Positions 8,190 through 12,824 of a DNA stretch of 12,824 nucleotides are shown here, piece by piece. Position 1 is the first letter of the stretch, and every line of letters begins with the position of its first letter. The notes below the pieces were generated by a model. It was given only the letters and a program-made list of their open reading frames with translations. It was not told the origin of the DNA and searched no databases. Location: contig CAMWNQ010000039.1 in the NCBI GenBank assembly GCA_947175655.1, positions 1 through 12,824 on the forward strand. The letters run 5' to 3'. This stretch comes from an uncultured Clostridia bacterium (GTDB lineage: Bacteria > Bacillota > Clostridia > Oscillospirales > Ruminococcaceae). Position numbers and translations under genes: made by a program.

Positions 8190-8218
8190 ATTATAGCATT
8201 CTTTAGGCTTAAAGTCAA
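8190..8218 (-). promoter_or_regulatory. Sigma-A promoter of the thyX operon
   Basis: On the minus strand TTGACT (8213-8218) and TATAAT (8190-8195) are separated by exactly 17 bases, a match at 11 of 12 positions. Transcription would start near 8183, leaving about 37 bases to the thyX ATG at 8146. Its overlap with the longest open frame argues against the upstream TTG start. All genes down to the terminator at 805-823 could be served by it. Confidence 0.82.
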
Positions 8219-8273
8219 GCAGACGCAATATTTTTTACATTTTGTGTAACATTATCTTTTTTTATTAAACCAA

Positions 8274-9248
8274 CTACTGATTATTAAAAGATTCAAGTTT
8301 TTTCCGATTTCTAATATCTTTTCCTCTAAAAGTAAAGCAGGTATACATTGTTGTTAAACGTGAATATATTCTTTTGGAATATCTTTGTTCTATTTCTTTT
8401 CGATCTAAATTAGTACTTATTATTGTAGATTTAAGCATATTTATTCTTGTATTTATTATATTATATATTGTTGAATTATAAAAAGATGATTCAAATTCAG
8501 TACCTAGATCATCTATTATGAGCAAATCAACATCATTTACAAGTGATATTGTATCATTAACTCTATCTCGTCCAAAATGTTCATTTTCTATCTTATGAAA
8601 TATATTCATTGCTGAATCATATATAACATTATATCCCTTTTTTATTACTTCATTTGCAATTGCAAGCGAAAGATGTGTTTTTCCAAGTCCTGTATCTCCT
8701 GTCATAAGAATATTATCATTATGTGTTCCAAATTCATAGGCAAATTTTTTACATCGTTCAAAAATTCTACTCATAATATCATAGTCTTCTTTTTCATAAT
8801 AACTAAGCCTGAAAGTCTCAAATTCTGAAAGATTTATATGTGAATCTTTATTAAATTCCTCTGAGGATATTTTTTTTATAAGTTCCATAAAGCATTCACA
8901 GTATTCACCTTTTTCGTTATATCCTGTATCATTGCAGTTTTTACAGTAATATTTCATATCAAGATAATCACCGGAATAACCGTAATGTTTAAGCGTATCT
9001 TTTATAAACATTTGTGATTGCCAATTTTTCTTTTTTAATTCAGCCATTTTATATTCAACATTTCCGCCCCGTGATACTATATCTATTATTTCAAAGCCTG
9101 TATTAAATAACTTTTCGTTTTCCTCTCTGATTTCTGGAATTATTTTATTAATCTCCTCAATTCTTCTGTCATTTCTGGCTATAGCATTGTCTCTTCTTTG
9201 TTTTATTATATTTTCAGCTTTTTCATAAATTTCATATTTATCCATCAT
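8274..9248 (-). CDS. DnaC/DnaI-type replicative helicase loader
   Basis: An AAA+ ATPase that loads the replicative helicase onto DNA, acting with DnaD. Residues 1-95 are helical and charged, the part expected to bind helicase. Cys102, Cys105, Cys117 and Cys119 form a zinc-finger-like CxxC...CxC, as in DnaI. The ATPase part has Walker A GDTGLGKT (184-191), Walker B LLIIDD (242-247), sensor ISTN (277-280) and an arginine-finger candidate in RIYSRL (293-298). At 324 residues it is full length. Two ATG codons stand side by side (9248 and 9245) after GAGAGG; the second has the better spacing. It follows dnaD by 18 bases. Relatives are called dnaI in Bacillus and dnaC elsewhere, so I leave the symbol blank. 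Confidence 0.93.
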   Translation of the reverse strand: MMDKYEIYEKAENIIKQRRDNAIARNDRRIEEINKIIPEIREENEKLFNTGFEIIDIVSRGGNVEYKMAELKKKNWQSQMFIKDTLKHYGYSGDYLDMKYYCKNCNDTGYNEKGEYCECFMELIKKISSEEFNKDSHINLSEFETFRLSYYEKEDYDIMSRIFERCKKFAYEFGTHNDNILMTGDTGLGKTHLSLAIANEVIKKGYNVIYDSAMNIFHKIENEHFGRDRVNDTISLVNDVDLLIIDDLGTEFESSFYNSTIYNIINTRINMLKSTIISTNLDRKEIEQRYSKRIYSRLTTMYTCFTFRGKDIRNRKKLESFNNQ

Positions 9249-9266
9249 AATCCTCTCTTCCTTAAT

Positions 9267-10292
9267 TTAATCAAAATGATTAAAAAATACGGCATATTCA
9301 TCGTTTTCTTCAACTGAAACTAAATTATCTGAATTTGATTTTTTCTTTTTCTTAAATTCATTTTTAAAATCAATATTAGCTTTTTCTGCTTCTGCTACGG
9401 TATTTATGCCAGCATCTTTCCATCTTAAAAGGATTTTATCTATGTAACCAATAGGAAGTTTTGTAGGATTTCCTGTTGATTCAACAGCCTCATAATATGC
9501 AAGCTGGATAAGTTCTTCAGGATAATTTTCGTCTTTCCATTTTTTAATATATTTCATCTGATTTGGAACAGGGTCTCTGCTCAACCCAAACATTCTTTTT
9601 ATTCTTAAAATAAATATTCTGTCTTCTGAACTTTCCTTCAGACGCTTTATCTCATTGTTTGCAAGTTCAAGAGTATCTATACCGTTATTTTTCCAAGTAT
9701 ATGCTATCTTCTCAATATATGAGATATTACTACTGTTTACAGAAACACAGTAATTTATAATCATAATTATTATTTCAGCATTAAGTCCCAGATACTGATT
9801 CATCCATATAAGAGAACGCTCTATTGTAAAATTTATATTCCCTATTGATTTTTCTGTCATAGCAAATAAATCTCTCAGGGTTTTTGATGATTCAAGCATA
9901 TCAGCTATTTCAGTATGTTTGATATTAAGTCCAGCACTTGAATAATTATTGCCTGCACTAATATATATATCTGTATTTTCCTTTGTTTCGGGTTCTGATT
10001 TCAAATCAGGTTCAGGAATAGAAAATATACTGTTTACTGCCGGCAGTTCTTCATATGTATCAGGAAGTATTCCGGTTTGATTCCAGAAAATCAATGCATC
10101 TTCTACTTCTTCTTCTGTCAGACCTGTATTTTCAGCAATTTCCTCAATACTGAACGATTTTCCATTATTTCTGAGCAGATATATTATCACCTTCAATTGA
10201 GATTCAGTGGAAAGCTTTAAAAAATTATCCGCAATAACATTCGGAACTCCAAACATATTCCCCCATATCCCACAGCTAAAACCATATCTCAT
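9267..10292 (-). CDS. dnaD: DnaD/DnaB-domain primosome protein (DnaD)
   Basis: A replication initiation/restart primosome protein that remodels DNA and helps recruit the helicase loader. Residues 25-78 form an N-terminal winged-helix part (LKLSTESQLKVIIYLLRN, then a helix-turn-helix). Two tandem DnaD-type (DDBH2) domains follow, about 130-205 and 225-300, each ending in the YIxKIxxxW signature (SYIEKIAYTW 191-200; GYIDKILLRW 282-291) with a similar GI(D/N)T tail. A Lys-rich stretch (314-318) and an acidic C-terminus close the protein. Bacillus DnaD has one such domain; the two-domain form of about 340 residues is usual in Clostridia. The ATG at 10292 has GGAGAG 5 bases upstream. It is the first gene of a dnaD-dnaC/dnaI operon. 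Confidence 0.92.
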   Translation of the reverse strand: MRYGFSCGIWGNMFGVPNVIADNFLKLSTESQLKVIIYLLRNNGKSFSIEEIAENTGLTEEEVEDALIFWNQTGILPDTYEELPAVNSIFSIPEPDLKSEPETKENTDIYISAGNNYSSAGLNIKHTEIADMLESSKTLRDLFAMTEKSIGNINFTIERSLIWMNQYLGLNAEIIIMIINYCVSVNSSNISYIEKIAYTWKNNGIDTLELANNEIKRLKESSEDRIFILRIKRMFGLSRDPVPNQMKYIKKWKDENYPEELIQLAYYEAVESTGNPTKLPIGYIDKILLRWKDAGINTVAEAEKANIDFKNEFKKKKKSNSDNLVSVEENDEYAVFFNHFD

Positions 10293-10329
10293 AACATCTC
10301 TCCATAATTTTTTTCGTCGCTATTATATT

Positions 10330-10358
10330 ATTATATCATTTTTTATCACTGATGTAAA
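10330..10358 (-). promoter_or_regulatory. Extended -10 sigma-A promoter of dnaD
   Basis: On the minus strand TTTACA (10353-10358) and TATAAT (10330-10335) are 17 bases apart, and the -10 is preceded by TGA, giving the extended TGnTATAAT form. The predicted start near 10323 leaves about 30 bases to the dnaD ATG. Confidence 0.75.
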
Positions 10359-10396
10359 TAAGACAAATAATACAAAAATATCTTGTTGAAATTATA

Positions 10397-10428
10397 TTGT
10401 CAACTTTTTTCTGAAATATAGTTGACAT
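10397..10428. promoter_or_regulatory. BirA-like biotin operator upstream of bioY
   Basis: A perfect 7-bp inverted repeat, TGTCAAC (10398-10404) and GTTGACA (10421-10427), is separated by 16 bases. Written as 9-base half-sites it is TTGTCAACT-N14-AGTTGACAT, which closely resembles the known biotin-repressor pattern TTGTTAACC-N14/15-GGTTAACAA. The right half contains the bioY -35 hexamer, so a bound repressor would block RNA polymerase. The birA gene is not in the window, so the regulator is inferred from the gene controlled and the half-site resemblance. Confidence 0.72.
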
Positions 10429-10450
10429 TAAAAAAATAATGTGATATAAT
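10422..10450 (+). promoter_or_regulatory. Consensus sigma-A promoter of bioY
   Basis: A perfect TTGACA (10422-10427) and a perfect TATAAT (10445-10450) are separated by 17 bases, a 12 of 12 match. Transcription would start near 10457, about 23 bases before the bioY ATG at 10480. Such a strong promoter makes sense if a repressor holds it off. Confidence 0.88.
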
Positions 10451-10479
10451 TAGCTAAAATTCAGAAAGGAATGATTTTT

Positions 10480-11040
10480 ATGGGTAATTCAAAATCAAAA
10501 ATTTCAACATCAGATATTGCCAGATGTGGACTGTGTACAGCTATAATAGCAATCTGTTCTTGGATTCAGATTCCGACAGCAGTACCATTCACTCTCCAGA
10601 CCTTCGGTGTATTTGTGACTTTGGGACTGCTTGGCGGAAAACTTGGTACTATATCCGTCCTTGCATACATTATTCTTGGTACTTGCGGACTGCCTGTATT
10701 TGCAGGATTCAGCAGTGGAATGGGAGTAATAATAGGTACGACCGGAGGCTATCTTTTTGGATTTATTGCTATAGCTCTTGTTATGTGGCTGTCTGAAAAG
10801 CTATGTGGTGAAAATTATAATAATCCGGTAATTTCAGTAACTTCAATGATTGCAGGGCTTCTGATAATGTATGCAATAGGTACTGCTTGGTTTATGATGG
10901 TATATCTTAAAAACACTGGAAGCATTGGTCTCGGACAGGTTATTTCTTGGTGTGTGATACCTTTTATAATACCAGATATATTAAAAATTTTATGTGCATC
11001 TGTAATTATAAAAGGAGTAAAAAAATATGTCAGTGCTTAA
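10480..11040 (+). CDS. bioY: Biotin transporter substrate-binding subunit BioY
   Basis: The biotin-specific S component of an energy-coupling-factor (ECF) transporter in the cytoplasmic membrane. The 186-residue protein has about six hydrophobic helices. It carries VPFTLQTFGV (35-44), GLLGGKLGTISVLAYIILG with GLPVFAGFSSG (about 49-80), GTTGGYLFGF (86-95), and the late PDILK (165-169), all typical of BioY. I start it at the ATG at 10480, 9 bases after AAAGGA; the ATG at 10471 directly abuts that site and is unlikely. The ATPase and T-component genes are not here, so it presumably shares an ECF module encoded elsewhere. The gene lies behind the BirA-like operator and overlaps the next gene by 14 bases. 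Confidence 0.96.
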   Translation: MGNSKSKISTSDIARCGLCTAIIAICSWIQIPTAVPFTLQTFGVFVTLGLLGGKLGTISVLAYIILGTCGLPVFAGFSSGMGVIIGTTGGYLFGFIAIALVMWLSEKLCGENYNNPVISVTSMIAGLLIMYAIGTAWFMMVYLKNTGSIGLGQVISWCVIPFIIPDILKILCASVIIKGVKKYVSA

Positions 11041-11413
11041 AATAAGACCCCATCACGGTCTTTGTACTGAATTTTTTGAAGGAAAAGGCTACAGTGATTC
11101 TTTTACTGAAAATATGTATAATGTTATATCTCTTCTCGAAAAAAATCCTGAAGTAAAAATCATTATTGATACTGATGATATATGTTCAGGCTGTCCGGAA
11201 AATATAGATAACAGATGCATAAGCTTTAAGAAAGTAAAGGATTATGACAAAAAAGTTCTTGAATACTGCAAAATAAGTGAAAATGATATGATATACTGGA
11301 AAGATTTTAAAACAAAAATAAAATCTGAAATACTTGAAAAAAATCTGCTCAAAGATATATGCAGTAATTGCCGTTGGTATAAGATATGCGAAAAAAATGC
11401 GGACAGTAAATAA
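11027..11413 (+). CDS. DUF1284 family cysteine-rich protein
   Basis: A 128-residue protein with the DUF1284 pattern: KIRPHHGLC at the start (His9, His10, Cys13), FFEGKGYS (16-23), a CxxC pair in DICSGCPE (Cys53, Cys56), Cys64, a KVKDYDKKVLEYC segment (Cys81), and a final CSNC...C (Cys112, Cys115, Cys121). Eight cysteines and the HH pair suggest bound iron-sulphur or zinc; that is inference, since the family is uncharacterised. No signal peptide or membrane helix is seen. The ATG lies inside the end of bioY with AAAGGAG 9 bases upstream, so the two are cotranscribed and probably coupled, and likely share biotin control. The last codons form part of a terminator stem. Confidence 0.88.
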   Translation: MSVLKIRPHHGLCTEFFEGKGYSDSFTENMYNVISLLEKNPEVKIIIDTDDICSGCPENIDNRCISFKKVKDYDKKVLEYCKISENDMIYWKDFKTKIKSEILEKNLLKDICSNCRWYKICEKNADSK

Positions 11414-11425
11414 AAACTGTCCGCA
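11398..11425. terminator. Hairpin terminator between convergent operons, overlapping the end of the DUF1284 gene
   Basis: A 10-bp perfect stem (TGCGGACAGT with ACTGTCCGCA) closes an 8-base loop that contains the DUF1284 stop (11411-11413). For the minus-strand gene ending at 11437 the stem is followed by seven T, a classic terminator. For the plus strand it is followed by AAAAATTTT, a weaker end. The left arm is coding sequence for the DUF1284 C-terminus. Confidence 0.85.
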
Positions 11426-11436
11426 AAAATTTTATA

Positions 11437-12585
11437 TTATTTGCAAAGAATAAAATCATACTGTCTGTGAACTTCTTCAAGAGTTCCTTCGCCTCTCTGA
11501 TAAGCATTTTTTGCCTCTATAAGAGAGAAACAGTTAATCTGTTCTGTTGACACTTCTGATTCCTTAATCCATTTACAGCCGAATGTTATTGTTTCACCTC
11601 TGAGAAGTGCAGGTATTTCAAATCTGTCACCAGCATCATAAGTCTTGCCTTTATAAGTCCAGCCACCGAAAACATAGCCGTCTTTAGTAAATTCGCATTC
11701 CGGAACAATAAGAGATTCACCGTATGATGCTTTTACTTTTACACTTTCTTTTGTTGAAGCAGAAAACTTTACATTATAGCTTATAGGCTTCCATACTGCT
11801 GTAAAATGCACATCACTGTCAGGCATTGTAAATGTTGCATTTGTGAGATATTCCTGACCGTCCACATCGCTTTTCCAGCCTACAAGATTATATCCTTTTC
11901 GTGCAAGACGCGTATTATCAGCAAGTTCAAATGATTGTGTAGCAGTCTTTTCAAAAGTAATACTTGTACCGCCTATTAAATTGTCAACATCTCCTGACTC
12001 ATAATATATATTATGTATCTGACACCATACAGGCGAAAGAGTAACATCGTGTGCTGGCATTATCATCTTTTCACCCATTCTGAAAGTGTGTTCACCGTCA
12101 GTCCAGCCGAACTGTTCAAATCCTTCTTTCTGGAACTGATATTTTGGAATAAGATGTAATCTTCCAGCAAGGCACGAACGTTCATTTAAAGTTCCTATTA
12201 TCTCTCCGCCGTCTCCGTCATACATCAAATCATAAGTTGTTTTATCGCTCAAATCTACCCATACTGGAACCAGAACTATATCTTCTGTACCTACCTGAAA
12301 GGTATCACCTGCTTCATAAACGATATAATTATTATAAGTCCAGCCGGTAAAATCATAACCTTCTTTAACAAGTTCTGCATCCGGAATAGTTACTATATAA
12401 CCTTCTGATACACTCAATTTCGGAAATTCAGTATCTTCACATACTCCGCCATCAAGGTCGAAAGTAACAGTATATGGAATTTTTTCTGCATCTTCACAAA
12501 AAACAGTATTGAATGACATACTGCATATACTGATAGCTATTGCAGTAACAGACGAAAAGCATCTGTTAAATAATTTTGTATTCAT
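11437..12585 (-). CDS. Secreted protein with four InlB-type beta-repeats (Listeria-Bacteroides repeat)
   Basis: A 382-residue exported protein. Residues 1-30 are a signal peptide: basic start, hydrophobic core SVTAIAISICSM, and a possible cleavage near 28-31. Four beta-grasp repeats follow at about 38-109, 117-187, 192-265 and 269-339. Each opens with a short strand (YTVTFDLDGG in the first), has a GW turn (82, 160-161, 236-237 and 307-308 within GYDFTGW-like stretches) and closes with VW or KW. A non-repeat helical tail (about 345-382) ends in DFILCK. I see no LPXTG motif, dockerin, S-layer homology domain or enzyme domain, so the protein may be free or held by the tail. Such repeats usually act as spacers or in surface contact. 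The ATG has AAAAGGAG 6 bases upstream. It follows the DUF4250 gene by 24 bases. Confidence 0.87.
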   Translation of the reverse strand: MNTKLFNRCFSSVTAIAISICSMSFNTVFCEDAEKIPYTVTFDLDGGVCEDTEFPKLSVSEGYIVTIPDAELVKEGYDFTGWTYNNYIVYEAGDTFQVGTEDIVLVPVWVDLSDKTTYDLMYDGDGGEIIGTLNERSCLAGRLHLIPKYQFQKEGFEQFGWTDGEHTFRMGEKMIMPAHDVTLSPVWCQIHNIYYESGDVDNLIGGTSITFEKTATQSFELADNTRLARKGYNLVGWKSDVDGQEYLTNATFTMPDSDVHFTAVWKPISYNVKFSASTKESVKVKASYGESLIVPECEFTKDGYVFGGWTYKGKTYDAGDRFEIPALLRGETITFGCKWIKESEVSTEQINCFSLIEAKNAYQRGEGTLEEVHRQYDFILCK

Positions 12586-12609
12586 AAAAAATCTCCTTTT
12601 TAATGTTTT

Positions 12610-12786
12610 TCATTTAAAACGATTAAGCTTTTCATCATATAAATATCCGATTTTTCTGAGTTTTTCAGTTATATCGTCTTCTGAAACATCAAGAGTTTTG
12701 CATAAATCATCAAGATTTTTATAATTGTCTCTCAGCTGTGTATTAATATAACTTAAAAGTATAGCCGGGTCATTTGGAATACTCAT
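12610..12786 (-). CDS. Small DUF4250 family protein (58 residues)
   Basis: A short complete gene reading MSIPNDPAILLSYINTQLRD at its start, then NLDDLCKTLDVSEDDITEKL and GYLYDEKLNRF near its end. This matches the DUF4250 family of about 60-residue clostridial proteins (SLPKDPVMLLSFVNTKLRD-like start). The middle reads as a compact helix-turn-helix-like fold (LDDLCKTLDVSEDDITEKL), which hints at a nucleic acid or protein binding role; the function is unknown. The ATG at 12786 has GAGG 9 bases upstream, and a TATAAT at 12817-12822 fits a promoter whose -35 would fall outside the window. The InlB-repeat gene starts 24 bases after its stop, so the two are probably cotranscribed. Confidence 0.85.
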   Translation of the reverse strand: MSIPNDPAILLSYINTQLRDNYKNLDDLCKTLDVSEDDITEKLRKIGYLYDEKLNRFK

Positions 12787-12816
12787 AATAAAAAACCTCT
12801 TTTCAAATTCTATAAT

Positions 12817-12822
12817 ATTATA
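12817..12822 (-). promoter_or_regulatory. Probable -10 element of the DUF4250 operon
   Basis: A TATAAT on the minus strand lies about 30 bases before the DUF4250 ATG, with a predicted start near 12810. It sits inside a 14-base perfect palindrome (12810-12823, CTATAATATTATAG). The -35 cannot be seen because the window ends. Confidence 0.45.
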
Positions 12823-12824
12823 GT

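Noticed and set aside
8147..8218. 24-residue N-terminal extension of ThyX from a TTG at 8218
   Set aside because: The extension covers a near-consensus promoter, is not family-like, and the predicted transcript starts inside it.
8219..8273. Terminator between dnaC/dnaI and thyX
   Set aside because: Only a 5-bp stem (TTACA with TGTAA) is present and no T-run follows on the minus strand; readthrough into thyX cannot be excluded.
10207..10389. Plus-strand open frame of 60 codons
   Set aside because: It is antisense to the 5' end of dnaD and its promoter, has no ribosome binding site and resembles no known protein.
10381..10480. Riboswitch in the bioY leader
   Set aside because: The predicted leader is only about 23 bases, and the inverted repeat lies upstream of the transcription start, so it acts as DNA.
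11437..11545. Dockerin or cell-wall anchor at the C-terminus of the InlB-repeat protein
   Set aside because: No calcium-loop DxNxDG pairs, LPXTG or S-layer repeats are visible in the last 40 residues.
1..12824. CRISPR array, insertion sequence, prophage, tRNA or rRNA
   Set aside because: No repeat-spacer pattern, transposase or integrase motif, terminal repeats, or tRNA/rRNA-like segment was seen; genes fill nearly all of the window.

Overview
The window looks like ordinary core chromosome of an AT-rich, Gram-positive anaerobe of the Clostridia, most likely Oscillospiraceae/Ruminococcus-like. The reasons are the low GC, AGGA/AAAGG-type ribosome binding sites, strong sigma-A promoters with 17-base spacers, and the gene set: a ParC/GyrA paralogue, ThyX, DnaD plus a DnaC/DnaI-type loader, BioY with DUF1284, DUF1015 and DUF4250. 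This placement is inference from gene content; no rRNA or other taxonomic marker is present. I see no mobile element, CRISPR array, tRNA or rRNA.

Layout. (1) 3-790, plus strand: the C-terminal part of a type IIA topoisomerase A subunit, cut by the window edge and apparently frameshifted near base 31-35. (2) 805-823: a hairpin with A/T tracts on both sides, able to terminate this gene and the long minus-strand operon that meets it. (3) 8218 down to 841, minus strand: eight tightly packed genes, thyX, a DUF2156 protein, a DJ-1/PfpI protein, 5-formyltetrahydrofolate cyclo-ligase, mltG, a U32 family protein, maf and a DUF1015 protein. A near-consensus promoter (TTGACT-N17-TATAAT) lies just before thyX, and a weaker candidate lies before the DJ-1 gene. 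(4) 10292 down to 8274, minus strand: dnaD and the helicase loader gene dnaC/dnaI, with their own extended -10 promoter. No convincing terminator separates them from thyX, so readthrough is possible. (5) 10397-11413, plus strand: bioY and a DUF1284 gene, behind a perfect TTGACA-N17-TATAAT promoter whose -35 is half of an inverted repeat resembling a BirA operator. (6) 12786 down to 11437, minus strand: a 58-residue DUF4250 protein followed by a secreted protein with four InlB-type beta-repeats. This pair converges on bioY-DUF1284 through a shared hairpin that overlaps the last DUF1284 codons.

How the genes relate. ThyX and 5-formyl-THF cyclo-ligase both act on one-carbon folates and feed dTMP synthesis. 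DnaD and DnaC/DnaI load the replicative helicase. MltG cuts nascent peptidoglycan, the U32 protein probably modifies tRNA, and Maf hydrolyses nucleotides. Together the minus-strand genes form a growth and replication housekeeping block. bioY is probably controlled by biotin through BirA. I found no convincing new multi-gene system. The best leads are the bioY operator, the cysteine-rich DUF1284 partner of bioY, the frameshifted topoisomerase gene, and the uncharacterised DUF2156, DUF1015 and DUF4250 proteins.
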